The notes under the pieces were generated by a model that had not been told where the DNA came from, did no database searches, and worked only from the letters and a program-made list of their open reading frames with translations. A DNA stretch of 64,000 bases, from positions 824,012 through 888,011 of the forward strand of contig NZ_KQ948737.1 in the NCBI RefSeq assembly GCF_001514195.1, written 5' to 3'. The number at the start of each line of letters is the position of its first letter. Within the stretch, counting starts at the first letter, position 1. A program made the position numbers and the translations under genes. Origin of the DNA: Streptomyces griseorubiginosus (GTDB taxonomy: Bacteria; Actinomycetota; Actinomycetes; Streptomycetales; Streptomycetaceae). Of this stretch, positions 54,751 to 63,367 are shown in pieces.

Positions 54751-55725
54751 CTATCCAGCGGAGCGTGCCGCCCTCGCCACAGCGACCTGGCGCGCGACCC
54801 TGGGGCCGAGTACGGACAGGACGAGAAGTACACCGGTGACGACGATCTGCGACTGTGCCGAGACGTCCTGGAGGCTCATCACGTTCTGCAACGCCCCCAG
54901 CAGGAACACCCCGGCGATGGCACCACCGAGCGTCCCCTTGCCGCCGTCGAAGTCGATACCGCCGAGCAACACCGCTGCGATGACGGACAGTTCGAGCCCG
55001 GTCGCGTTGTCGTACCGAGCGGACGCGTAGTGCAGGGCCCAGAAGATGCCGGTGAGGGAGGCCATCAGTCCGGTCACCGTGAACAGGATCAGCTTCTGCC
55101 GCTTGACGCGGATGCCGGCGAACCGGGCCGCCTCCTCGCTCGCGCCGGTCGCGAACACCGACCGTCCGAACGGCGTGGCGTGCAGGGCGACCACGGCGAT
55201 CGCGAAGAGGACGAGGAAGGGCAGGAAGGCCTGCGGGAGGAACGTGTCCCCCACCCGGCCCGCAGCGAAGTTCAGGTACGGGGTGGGGAAGTCGGTCACC
55301 GCGTCGGAGCCGAGCACGATCTGTGCGATGCCCCGGTAGGCGGCGAGGGTGCCGATGGTGACGGCGAGGGAGGGCAGTCCGAGCCGGGTGACCAGCATGC
55401 CGTTGACCAGCCCGCACACCACGCCGAGGACCAGGCAGATCGGGATGATCATCTCGATCGTCAGGCCCTTGTTCCACAGTGCGCCCATCACCGCGCCGGA
55501 CAGGCCGGCGGTGGAGGCGACCGACAGGTCGATCTCGCCGGAGACCACGAGCAGGGTCATGGGCAGGGCGATCAACGCGATCGGCAGGGTGTTGCCGATC
55601 AGGAACGACAGGTTCAGCGCGTTGCCGAAGCCGTCGACCGTGCCGAAGGACAGCAGCAGGACGACGATCAGGAGCGCCCCGACCACCGTGTCCCAGCGGA
55701 TCGCACGCGTCAGGGAGTCAGGCAT
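54751..55725 (-). CDS. rhaQ: Rhamnose ABC transporter permease
   Basis: A 324-residue membrane protein with about eight to ten helices of the ribose-type (RbsC) permease family. Landmarks are SGEIDLSVASTAGLSGAVMGALWN, VVCGLVNGMLVTRLGLPSLAVTIGTLAAYRGIAQI, EEAARFAGIRVKRQKLILFTVTGL and GIDFDGGKGTLGGAIAGVFLLGALQNVM. It overlaps the preceding permease gene by 8 bases. The two permeases form the membrane channel; whether this one is P or Q is arbitrary. Confidence 0.85.
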   Translation of the reverse strand: MPDSLTRAIRWDTVVGALLIVVLLLSFGTVDGFGNALNLSFLIGNTLPIALIALPMTLLVVSGEIDLSVASTAGLSGAVMGALWNKGLTIEMIIPICLVLGVVCGLVNGMLVTRLGLPSLAVTIGTLAAYRGIAQIVLGSDAVTDFPTPYLNFAAGRVGDTFLPQAFLPFLVLFAIAVVALHATPFGRSVFATGASEEAARFAGIRVKRQKLILFTVTGLMASLTGIFWALHYASARYDNATGLELSVIAAVLLGGIDFDGGKGTLGGAIAGVFLLGALQNVMSLQDVSAQSQIVVTGVLLVLSVLGPRVARQVAVARAARSAG

Positions 55726-56758
55726 GGCGGGCGTTCCTCTTCTTCAGTGCGGAGGCCACGCGCAGCGCGACGACCCGGTCGACCGCGATGGCGAGGATGA
55801 GCAGGATGCCGTTGATGGCGAGCACCCAGACCGAGCTGACGCCGAGGGCGGGCAGCACGCTGTTGATGGAGGTCAGCAGCAGGGCGCCGAGGGCCGCGCC
55901 GTAGACGCTGCCGGAGCCGCCGGTGAAGACGACACCGCCGACCACGACCGCGCTGACGACGGTCAGTTCGTAGCCGGTGCCGGTCCCGGAGTCGACGTTG
56001 CCGAACCGGGCCAGGTACATCGCCCCGGCGAGGCCTGCGAGGGCGCCGCAGAAGGTGTACGCGGCCAGGATCCGCTTGCGCACCGGGATGCCGGCGAGCC
56101 GGGCGGCCTCGGGGTTGGAGCCGAGCGCGTACAGCTCGCGTCCGCTGCCGAAGTGCTTGAGGTAGTAGGCGGTGGCGACGAGGACCGCCAGCGCGATCAG
56201 CGCCAGCCAGGGCACCGCGGAGATGCCGCCGGAGCCGAAGTTCACGAAGCTGTCCGGGAGGTCGGCCGCGGTGATCTGGCGGGAGCCGACCCAGATGGAG
56301 TCGATGCCCCGGATGATGTAGAGCGTGCCCAGGGTGACCACCAGCGCGGGGACCTGGCCGAGGCTCACGAGGAGGCCGTTGAGCAGGCCGAAACCGATGC
56401 CGAGCAGGACCGCGAGCACGATCGCCACGACCGGGTTGCCGCCGCCCTGGAGATAGGTACCGGCGGCGAAGGCGCTGATGCCGAGGGTGGAGCCGACCGA
56501 GAGGTCGACGTTCCTCGTGATCACGACCAGCGACTGTCCGGTGGCGACCAGCACCAGGATGGTGGCGTTGAGCAGCAGGTCCTTGATGCCCTGCTCGGTG
56601 AGGAAGTCGCTGTTGCCGATCTGGGTGACGACGATCATCACCAGGAAGACGACCAGGATGGCGAGTTCGCGCATCTTGAAGACGCGGTCGACCAGGCGGG
56701 TGCCGCTGGACTTGGGCACCTCGGTCACGGGGGCCTGGTTGGGAGTCGTCACCGTCAT
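55718..56758 (-). CDS. rhaP: Rhamnose ABC transporter permease
   Basis: A 346-residue RbsC-type permease. Landmarks: LVVITRNVDLSVGSTLGISAFAAGTYLQG, GLLNGLLVSLGQVPALVVTLGTLYIIRGIDSIWVG, NPEAARLAGIPVRKRILAAYTFCGALAGLAG, and SAVVVGGVVFTGGSGSVYGAALGALLLTSINS. Its start overlaps the ATPase stop by four bases and its stop overlaps the next permease start. This fixes transcription order as ATPase, permease, permease, binding protein. Confidence 0.88.
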   Translation of the reverse strand: MTVTTPNQAPVTEVPKSSGTRLVDRVFKMRELAILVVFLVMIVVTQIGNSDFLTEQGIKDLLLNATILVLVATGQSLVVITRNVDLSVGSTLGISAFAAGTYLQGGGNPVVAIVLAVLLGIGFGLLNGLLVSLGQVPALVVTLGTLYIIRGIDSIWVGSRQITAADLPDSFVNFGSGGISAVPWLALIALAVLVATAYYLKHFGSGRELYALGSNPEAARLAGIPVRKRILAAYTFCGALAGLAGAMYLARFGNVDSGTGTGYELTVVSAVVVGGVVFTGGSGSVYGAALGALLLTSINSVLPALGVSSVWVLAINGILLILAIAVDRVVALRVASALKKRNARHA

Positions 56759-58272
56759 GCGGCGGCCCTCCCGGTGGCTGCGGCCATCACGGTTTCCTCG
56801 GTGGCGTCGGAGCGTGGGATCTCGGCGGTGAGGCGGCCCTCGTGCATCACCAGCACGCGGTCGGCCATGCCGAGGATCTCGGGCAGGTCGGAGGAGATCA
56901 TCAGGACGGCCACCCCGTCGGCGGCCAGTTCACTGAGCAGCCGGTGCACCTCGGCCTTGGTGCCGACGTCGATGCCCCGGGTCGGCTCGTCGACGATGAG
57001 CACCTTGGGGCCGGTGGCCAGCCACTTGGCGAGGACGACCTTCTGCTGGTTGCCGCCCGACAGGGTGTTCACGGTGTCGGCGATCCGGGCGTACTTCACC
57101 TGGAGCTTGACGGCCCAGTCGAGGGACCGGCTGCGCTCGGCGCTCCGGTCCATCAAGCCCGCCTTGACGGTGGTGCGGAGTCCGGTGAGACCGATGTTCC
57201 GCTCGATGGACATGTCCATCACCAGGCCCTGGGCGCGCCGGTCCTCGGGGACCAGCGCGAGACCGGCGGCCATCGCCGTGGAGGGAGCACCGTTGACCAG
57301 CGCCTTTCCGCCCACGGAGACCTCGCCCGCATCCCAGCGGTCGATGCCGAACACCGCCCGGGCGACCTCGGTGCGGCCCGCTCCCACGAGTCCCGCCAGC
57401 CCTACGATCTCGCCGCGCCTGACCTCGAACGAGACATCGGTGAAGACGCCCTCCCGGGTCAGCCGGCTCACCGTGAGCGCGACCTCGCCGGGCCGTACGT
57501 CCTGCTTCGGGTAGAGCTCCTCGAGGTCACGGCCGACCATGCGGCGCACGAGGTCGTCCTCGGTCATGCCCTCGATCGGCTCGCTGGAGATCCAGGCGCC
57601 GTCGCGCAGGGTGGTGACCGTCCGGCAGATCTGGAAGATCTCCTCCAGGCGGTGCGAGATGAACAGCACCGCGGCACCCTGCTCACGGAGCGTCTTGACG
57701 ACCCCGAAGAGGCGGGCCACCTCGCTGCCGGTCAGGGCCGCCGTGGGCTCGTCCATGATCAGGACGCGGGCCTCGAAGGACAGCGCCTTGGCGATCTCGA
57801 CGATCTGCTGGTCGGCGATGGACAGGCCGCGCGCCGGACGGTCGGGGTCGAGTTCGACGCCCAGGCGCTGCATCAGGGCGAGGGTCGCGGCGTGGGTGGC
57901 CTTGTGGTCGATCCGGCCGAGGGCGCGCCGGGGCTGGCGGCCCATGAAGATGTTCTCGGCGATCGACAGGTCGGGAAAGAGCGTGGGCTCCTGGTAGATC
58001 ACTGCGATACCGGCGTCGCGGGCGTCACCGGGACCGTGGAAGACGACGGGCTCGCCGTCGAGCAGCACCTGGCCGGTGTCCGGCCGGTGCACTCCTGCGA
58101 GGGTCTTGATGAGGGTCGACTTGCCCGCGCCGTTCTCGCCGGCGAGGGCGTGCACCTCCCCGGGGAACAGCTCCAGGGAGACGTCCCGCAGGGCGCGGAC
58201 CGCGCCGAAGGACTTCGAGATGTCCTTGAGCGCGAGTACCGGCGCCGGACCCGTGGTGGACGGGTGGGTCAT
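56755..58272 (-). CDS. rhaT: Rhamnose ABC transporter ATP-binding protein (double ABC cassette)
   Basis: A 505-residue protein with two tandem ABC domains. First: HALAGENGAGKSTLIKTLAGV (Walker A), LSIADQQIVEIAKALSFEARVLIMDEPTAALTGSE (signature and Walker B). Second: EIVGLAGLVGAGRTEVARAVFG (degenerate Walker A, as in RbsA), TLSGGNQQKVVLAKWLATGPKVLIVDEPTRGIDVGTKAEVH. This is the RbsA-type layout. It is the first gene of the leftward operon, behind GAGGAG and the promoter at 58344-58373. It powers rhamnose uptake. Confidence 0.93.
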   Translation of the reverse strand: MTHPSTTGPAPVLALKDISKSFGAVRALRDVSLELFPGEVHALAGENGAGKSTLIKTLAGVHRPDTGQVLLDGEPVVFHGPGDARDAGIAVIYQEPTLFPDLSIAENIFMGRQPRRALGRIDHKATHAATLALMQRLGVELDPDRPARGLSIADQQIVEIAKALSFEARVLIMDEPTAALTGSEVARLFGVVKTLREQGAAVLFISHRLEEIFQICRTVTTLRDGAWISSEPIEGMTEDDLVRRMVGRDLEELYPKQDVRPGEVALTVSRLTREGVFTDVSFEVRRGEIVGLAGLVGAGRTEVARAVFGIDRWDAGEVSVGGKALVNGAPSTAMAAGLALVPEDRRAQGLVMDMSIERNIGLTGLRTTVKAGLMDRSAERSRSLDWAVKLQVKYARIADTVNTLSGGNQQKVVLAKWLATGPKVLIVDEPTRGIDVGTKAEVHRLLSELAADGVAVLMISSDLPEILGMADRVLVMHEGRLTAEIPRSDATEETVMAAATGRAAA

Positions 58273-58317
58273 TGGGGGCTCCTCGACGACGCCGGCGGGA
58301 CGGCCCTCACGGCGTCG

Positions 58318-58329
58318 TGAAAGGTTTCA
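58318..58329. promoter_or_regulatory. LacI-type operator of the transport operon
   Basis: TGAAAGGTTTCA is a 12-base palindrome with perfect TGAAA/TTTCA arms. It lies just downstream of the transport-operon start point (leftward -10 TAACGT, complement at 58344-58349; -35 TTGACG, complement at 58368-58373; 18-base spacer). It resembles the site at 58484-58495. Confidence 0.7.
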
Positions 58330-58383
58330 ACTGGGTTGCCGGGACGTTAGGCATGGAGCGCATGTCACGTCAATGGGTTCGTG

Positions 58384-58398
58384 TCGAAAAACTTTCGA
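58384..58398. promoter_or_regulatory. Third palindrome in the rhamnose divergent region
   Basis: TCGAAA-aac-TTTCGA, a perfect 6-base inverted repeat, lies upstream of the leftward -35. It shares the GAAA/TTTC half-site core with the two operators but has a different spacing, so it may be an auxiliary LacI site or belong to another factor. Confidence 0.5.
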
Positions 58399-58447
58399 TG
58401 GACTCAGGTAACAGCAGGGTCACGAGCAACAGCCTTGGTCGCAGGGG

Positions 58448-58495
58448 TTGACACCTCTGCCGGGTGCTCATACTTTCCCGTCTTGAATCGTTTCA
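58448..58495 (+). promoter_or_regulatory. Promoter and operator of the rhamnose isomerase operon
   Basis: TTGACA at 58448-58453 and TACTTT at 58471-58476 are separated by 17 bases, a strong vegetative promoter. TGAATCGTTTCA at 58484-58495 is a near-perfect 12-base palindrome at the predicted transcription start. A repressor bound there would block initiation, matching the LacI protein at 50675-51700. Confidence 0.8.
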
Positions 58496-58546
58496 CAGTG
58501 AAGCAGTTCGTAAGCCCTTCGGACCCGACGTCACAGGAGCCCTCAA

Positions 58547-59707
58547 GTGACCGAGCTCGCCGCGGTGAAGGCCGCGCTCAAGACCCAGGCCGTCGAGACA
58601 CCGTCGTGGGCGTACGGGAACTCCGGGACCCGTTTCAAGGTGTTCGCGCAGCAGGGCGTACCGCGTACCCCGCAGGAGAAACTGGAGGACGCGGCTCAGG
58701 TGCACGCCTTCACCGGGGTGGCCCCGACCGTCGCGCTGCACATCCCGTGGGACAAGGTCGAGGACTACGCCGCGCTGGCGAAGTTCGCCGAGGAGCGGGG
58801 CGTGAAGCTCGGCGCCATCAACTCCAACACCTTCCAGGACGACGCGTACAAACTGGGCAGCATCTGCCATCCGGACGCCTCGGTGCGCCGCAAGGCGCTG
58901 GATCACCTGCTGGAGTGCGTCGACATCATGGACGCCACGGGGTCCACGGACCTGAAGCTGTGGTTCGCCGACGGCACCAACTACCCCGGTCAGGACGATC
59001 TGCGGGCCCGGCAGGACCGGCTCGCCGAAGGTCTCTCCGAGGTGTACGACCGACTGGGTGACGGGCAGCGGATGCTGCTGGAGTACAAGTTCTTCGAGCC
59101 GGCCTTCTACTCGACGGACGTGCCGGACTGGGGGACGGCGTACGCGCACTGCCTGAAGCTCGGGCCTCAGGCGCAGGTCGTCGTCGACACGGGTCACCAC
59201 GCGCCCGGGACCAACATCGAGTTCATCGTCGCCACGCTGCTGCGGGAGAACAAGCTCGGCGGGTTCGACTTCAACTCGCGGTTCTACGCGGACGACGACC
59301 TGATGGTGGGGGCGGCCGATCCGTTCCAGCTGTTCCGGATCATGTACGAGGTCATCCGGGGCGGTGGCTTCACGCCGGACGTCGCGTTCATGCTCGACCA
59401 GTGCCACAACATCGAGGCGAAGATCCCGGCGATCATCCGGTCCGTGATGAACGTGCAGGAAGCTACGGCGAAGGCGTTGCTGGTCGACCGGGATGCGCTG
59501 TCTGCTGCGCAGGCTTCGGGGGATGTTCTCGATGCGAACGCCGTGCTGATGGATGCGTACAACACGGATGTGCGGCCGTTGCTGTGTGAAGTGCGCGAGG
59601 AACTGGGGCTGGATGCTGATCCGATCGGTGCGTACAAGCGGTCCGGGTGGGCCGAGAAGATCGTGGCCGAGCGGGTTGGTGGGGAGCAGGCCGGGTGGGG
59701 GGCGTAA
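58547..59707 (+). CDS. rhaI: L-rhamnose isomerase
   Basis: A 386-residue protein starting at GTG 58547 behind ACAGGAG. It belongs to the Pseudomonas-type rhamnose isomerases (TIM barrel): FTGVAPTVALHIPWDKVEDY, LGAINSNTFQDDAYKLGSICHPDASVR, LKLWFADGTNYPGQ, LLEYKFFEPAFYSTDVPDWG (metal-binding Glu), VVVDTGHHAPGTNIEF (Asp and His ligands), and LGGFDFNSRFYADDDLMVG. It converts L-rhamnose to L-rhamnulose with a divalent metal. It is the first gene of the rightward operon, with a strong promoter and operator. Confidence 0.95.
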   Translation: MTELAAVKAALKTQAVETPSWAYGNSGTRFKVFAQQGVPRTPQEKLEDAAQVHAFTGVAPTVALHIPWDKVEDYAALAKFAEERGVKLGAINSNTFQDDAYKLGSICHPDASVRRKALDHLLECVDIMDATGSTDLKLWFADGTNYPGQDDLRARQDRLAEGLSEVYDRLGDGQRMLLEYKFFEPAFYSTDVPDWGTAYAHCLKLGPQAQVVVDTGHHAPGTNIEFIVATLLRENKLGGFDFNSRFYADDDLMVGAADPFQLFRIMYEVIRGGGFTPDVAFMLDQCHNIEAKIPAIIRSVMNVQEATAKALLVDRDALSAAQASGDVLDANAVLMDAYNTDVRPLLCEVREELGLDADPIGAYKRSGWAEKIVAERVGGEQAGWGA

Positions 59708-59748
59708 GAGTCTGCTCCCTTCTGAAGTCTGCGGTCTGCCGGCCGTCT

Positions 59749-59778
59749 GTGGCTGGTCGCGCGGTTCCCCGCGCCCCT
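59749..59778 (+). repeat. Dispersed intergenic repeat, copy 2
   Basis: GTGGCTGGTCGCGCGGTT followed by CCCCGCGCCCCT is the second copy of the element at 54696-54725. The GCGCGG/CCGCGC arms can form a stem, followed by TAAAAG. It lies between the isomerase and aldolase genes. It may be a mild terminator or processing site. Confidence 0.75.
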
Positions 59779-59821
59779 AAAAGCACATCCCCGCCCTCTC
59801 CTCAGTAAGGAACCGAACGTC

Positions 59822-61861
59822 ATGGCAACCCACCCCGAAGCCGCCGCTCTTCTCGCCCGGTCCCGTCGGCTGGGCTCCGATCCCCGTAACACCAACTACG
59901 CCGGTGGGAACGCTTCCGCCAAGGGCACCGACATCGATCCCGTGACCGGGGGTGATGTGGAGCTGATGTGGGTCAAGGGGTCCGGGGGTGATCTCGGGAC
60001 GTTGACCGAGGCGGGGCTGGCCGTGTTGCGGCTGGATCGGATGCGGGCGCTTGTCGATGTGTATCCGGGAGTTGAGCGCGAGGACGAGATGGTCGCCGCG
60101 TTCGACTACTGCCTGCACGGGAAGGGCGGGGCCGCTCCCTCCATCGACACCGCCATGCACGGACTCGTCGAGGCCGCTCATGTCGATCATCTGCATCCTG
60201 ATTCCGGTATCGCTCTCGCCTGTGCGGCCGACGGGGAGAAGCTGACCGCCGAGTGCTTCGGGGACACCGTGGCCTGGGTGCCGTGGCGGCGGCCGGGGTT
60301 CCAGCTCGGGCTGGACATCGCCGCCATCAAGGCCGCCAACCCGCAGGCCATCGGCGTCGTCCTCGGCGGGCACGGGATCACCGCCTGGGGTGACACCGCC
60401 GAGGAGTGCGAGAAGAACTCGCTGCACATCATCCGGACCGCCGAGACGTTCCTGGAGGAGCGCGGGAAGGCCGAGCCCTTCGGGCCGGTCATCGAGGGGT
60501 ACGGCGCGCTCGGCGCCGACGAGCGACGGGAGCGGGCGGCCGCGCTCGCGCCGTACGTCCGCGCGCTCGCCTCCCAGGACAAGCCTCAGATCGGGCACTT
60601 CAACGACTCCGAGCCGGTCCTGGACTTCCTGGCCCGGGCCGAGCACCCGCGGCTCGCCGCGCTCGGCACCTCCTGCCCCGACCACTTCCTGCGCACCAAG
60701 GTGCGGCCGCTCGTCCTCGACCTGCCGCCGACCGCTCCCGTGGAGGAGGCCGTCGCGCGGCTCGCGGAGCTGCACGCCGAGTACCGCGAGGAGTACGCCG
60801 CCTACTACCGGCGGCACGCCCTGCCGGACTCCCCCGCCATGCGCGGCGCCGACCCGGCGATCGTGCTGATCCCGGGGGTCGGCATGTTCTCCTTCGGCAA
60901 GGACAAGCAGACCGCCCGGGTCGCCGGCGAGTTCTACGTCAACGCGATCAACGTGATGCGGGGCGCCGAGGCGGTGTCGTCGTACGCGCCGATCGAGGAG
61001 TCCGAGAAGTTCCGCATCGAGTACTGGGCTCTCGAGGAGGCCAAGCTCCAGCGGATGCCGAAGCCCAAGCCGCTCGCGACGCGCATCGCGCTCGTCACCG
61101 GTGCGGGCAGCGGGATCGGCAAGGCCATCGCGCAGCGGCTGGTCGCCGAGGGCGCCTGTGTCGTGGTCGCCGACCTCAACGGCGAGAACGCGGCCGCCGT
61201 GGCCGAGGAACTCGGCGGGTCCGACAAGGCCGTCGCCGTGACGGTCGACGTGACGGACGAGGAGCAGATCGCCGGGGCGTTCAAGGCGGCCCTGCTGGCC
61301 TTCGGCGGGGTGGACCTCGTCGTCAACAACGCCGGCATCTCCATCTCCAAGCCGCTCCTGGAGACCTCCGCCAGGGACTGGGACCTCCAGCACGACATCA
61401 TGGCGCGCGGTTCCTTCCTCGTCTCGCGCGAGGCGGCCCGGGTGATGATCGCGCAGAAGCTGGGCGGCGACATCGTCTACATCGCCTCCAAGAACGCCGT
61501 GTTCGCCGGCCCGAACAACATCGCCTACTCCGCCACCAAGGCCGACCAGGCCCACCAAGTGCGCCTTCTGGCCGCCGAGTTGGGCGAGCACGGCATTCGC
61601 GTCAACGGCGTCAACCCGGACGGTGTGGTGCGCGGGTCCGGGATCTTCGCCGGTGGCTGGGGTGCCCAGCGGGCGGCCGTGTACGGCGTGGAGGAGGAGA
61701 AGCTGGGCGAGTTCTACGCCCAGCGGACCATCCTCAAGCGCGAGGTGCTCCCCGAGCACGTGGCGAACGCCGTGTTCGCGCTGACGGGTGGGGAGTTGAC
61801 CCACACCACCGGCCTGCACGTCCCGGTCGACGCCGGTGTCGCGGCCGCCTTCCTGCGATGA
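59822..61861 (+). CDS. rhaD: Bifunctional rhamnulose-1-phosphate aldolase / lactaldehyde dehydrogenase
   Basis: A 679-residue two-domain enzyme behind AAGGA. Residues about 1-400 form a class II aldolase domain (NTNYAGGNASAKGTD, LMWVKGSGGDLGTL, VDHLHPDSGIALA and VLGGHGITAWGD with zinc histidines). Residues about 420-679 form an SDR domain: ALVTGAGSGIGKAIAQRLVAEG, VVNNAGISISKPL, IASKNAVFAGPNNIAYSATKA (Ser and Tyr-x-x-x-Lys) and HTTGLHVPVDAG. It cleaves L-rhamnulose-1-phosphate to dihydroxyacetone phosphate and L-lactaldehyde, and the SDR half probably oxidises lactaldehyde to lactate. Its stop overlaps the kinase start. Confidence 0.93.
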   Translation: MATHPEAAALLARSRRLGSDPRNTNYAGGNASAKGTDIDPVTGGDVELMWVKGSGGDLGTLTEAGLAVLRLDRMRALVDVYPGVEREDEMVAAFDYCLHGKGGAAPSIDTAMHGLVEAAHVDHLHPDSGIALACAADGEKLTAECFGDTVAWVPWRRPGFQLGLDIAAIKAANPQAIGVVLGGHGITAWGDTAEECEKNSLHIIRTAETFLEERGKAEPFGPVIEGYGALGADERRERAAALAPYVRALASQDKPQIGHFNDSEPVLDFLARAEHPRLAALGTSCPDHFLRTKVRPLVLDLPPTAPVEEAVARLAELHAEYREEYAAYYRRHALPDSPAMRGADPAIVLIPGVGMFSFGKDKQTARVAGEFYVNAINVMRGAEAVSSYAPIEESEKFRIEYWALEEAKLQRMPKPKPLATRIALVTGAGSGIGKAIAQRLVAEGACVVVADLNGENAAAVAEELGGSDKAVAVTVDVTDEEQIAGAFKAALLAFGGVDLVVNNAGISISKPLLETSARDWDLQHDIMARGSFLVSREAARVMIAQKLGGDIVYIASKNAVFAGPNNIAYSATKADQAHQVRLLAAELGEHGIRVNGVNPDGVVRGSGIFAGGWGAQRAAVYGVEEEKLGEFYAQRTILKREVLPEHVANAVFALTGGELTHTTGLHVPVDAGVAAAFLR

Positions 61862-63294
61862 GCGGGCACGTGAAGTCGTACGCCGCGGTCGACCTCGGCG
61901 CGTCCAGCGGACGGGTCATGGTCGGCCGGGTCGGCCCCGACAGCCTGGAGCTGACCGAGGCCCATCGGTTCGTGAACCGGCCCGTGCGGCTGCCCGAGGG
62001 CCTGCGCTGGGACATCCTGTCGCTCTACGGCGGTGTCCTGGACGGGCTCAAGGCGGCCGGCCGGGTCGACTCCGTAGGCATCGACAGCTGGGCCGTGGAC
62101 TACGGGTTGCTGGACGGGGACGGCAGGCTGCTCGGCAACCCCGTGCACTACCGGGACTCCCGCACCGAGGGTGTCGCGGAGAAGGTGTGGGCGACCGTGC
62201 CCGCGCCCGAGCTGTACGCGGCGACCGGACTCCAGTACGCGCCCTTCAACACCCTGTACCAGCTAGTCGCCGATCGACTCACCGGCGCCGAGCGGCTGTT
62301 GCTCATCCCTGATCTGCTCACCTACTGGCTCACCGGTGAGCAGGGCACCGAGCTGACCAACGCCTCGACGACCCAGCTGATCGATCCCCGGACGCGTGGA
62401 TGGTCGTACGACATCGCGCAACGGCTGGGCATCGACCTGGAGTTGTTCGCCCCGCTGCGGCAACCCGGTGATCCGGCGGGCCTGTTGCGGCCCGAGGTGC
62501 TGGAGGAGACCGGACTCGCGGGGCCCGTGCCGGTGACGGCGGTCGGCTCGCACGACACCGCCTCCGCGGTGGCCGCCGTGCCCGCGTCCGGTGAGCGGTT
62601 CGCCTACATCTGCACCGGGACCTGGTCCCTGGCGGGCCTCGAACTGGACGCACCGGTGCTCACGGAGGAGAGCCGGGCCGCCAACTTCACCAACGAGCTG
62701 GGGCTCGACGGCACGGTCCGGTATCTGCGGAACATCATGGGGCTGTGGCTGCTCCAGGAGTGCGTGCGGGCCTGGGGCGACCCCGACCTGGGCGAGCTGC
62801 TGCGCCAGGCGGCCGAGGCGCCGACGTTGCGGTCGGTGGTCGACGCCTCCGATCCCGCCTTCCTCCCGCCGGGGCGGATGCCGGAGCGGATCGCCGAGGC
62901 CTGCCGCGCCTCCGGCCAGCCGGTGCCCGTCTCCCGCGGCGAGATTACGCGCTGCATCCTCGACTCGCTGGCCCTGGCCCACCGCAGGGCCGTCGAGGAC
63001 GCGCAGCGGCTCGCCGACCATCCCGTGGACGTCGTGCACGTCGTCGGGGGCGGTACCCGCAACGCCCTGCTCTGCCAGCTGACCGCCGACGCCTGCGGGC
63101 TGCCCGTGGTGGCGGGGCCGACCGAGGCGGCCGCGCTCGGGAACGTCCTGGTCCAGGCGCGGGCCCACGGGCTCGTCGGCGACCTCGCGGGCGGGCGCGA
63201 GCTGCTCACCCGGACCCAGCCGCTGACCCGGTACGAGCCCCGGGGCGATCCCGGGCGCTGGCTCGAGGCGCAGGCCCGGCTCGTCCGGATCTGA
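61858..63294 (+). CDS. rhaB: L-rhamnulokinase
   Basis: A 478-residue FGGY-family kinase. The start ATG overlaps the aldolase stop (ATGA). Motifs: YAAVDLGASSGRVMVGRV (phosphate 1), DSVGIDSWAVDYGLLDGDGRLL, NPVHYRDSRT, NTLYQL, FAYICTGTWSLAGLE, NFTNELGLDGTVRYLRNIMGLWLLQE, and VVHVVGGGTRNALLCQLTADACGLPVVAGPTEAAALGNVLVQA (adenosine motif). It phosphorylates L-rhamnulose at O-1 with ATP. It is the third gene of the rightward operon. Confidence 0.95.
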   Translation: MSGHVKSYAAVDLGASSGRVMVGRVGPDSLELTEAHRFVNRPVRLPEGLRWDILSLYGGVLDGLKAAGRVDSVGIDSWAVDYGLLDGDGRLLGNPVHYRDSRTEGVAEKVWATVPAPELYAATGLQYAPFNTLYQLVADRLTGAERLLLIPDLLTYWLTGEQGTELTNASTTQLIDPRTRGWSYDIAQRLGIDLELFAPLRQPGDPAGLLRPEVLEETGLAGPVPVTAVGSHDTASAVAAVPASGERFAYICTGTWSLAGLELDAPVLTEESRAANFTNELGLDGTVRYLRNIMGLWLLQECVRAWGDPDLGELLRQAAEAPTLRSVVDASDPAFLPPGRMPERIAEACRASGQPVPVSRGEITRCILDSLALAHRRAVEDAQRLADHPVDVVHVVGGGTRNALLCQLTADACGLPVVAGPTEAAALGNVLVQARAHGLVGDLAGGRELLTRTQPLTRYEPRGDPGRWLEAQARLVRI

Positions 63295-63367
63295 CCCCGG
63301 GTCTCCCCCGGATCCCGCGTCCCGGTTACGCTGCACTCATCCGATGATCGACCACGAAGGAGCCGCG

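Noticed and set aside
59777..61819. A 680-codon open frame on the - strand
   Set aside because: It is antisense to the aldolase-dehydrogenase gene and has shadow-type composition.
60406..61857. A long N-terminal extension of the rhamnulokinase frame
   Set aside because: The kinase begins at the ATG overlapping the aldolase stop; the extension is out of frame with, and inside, the aldolase gene.
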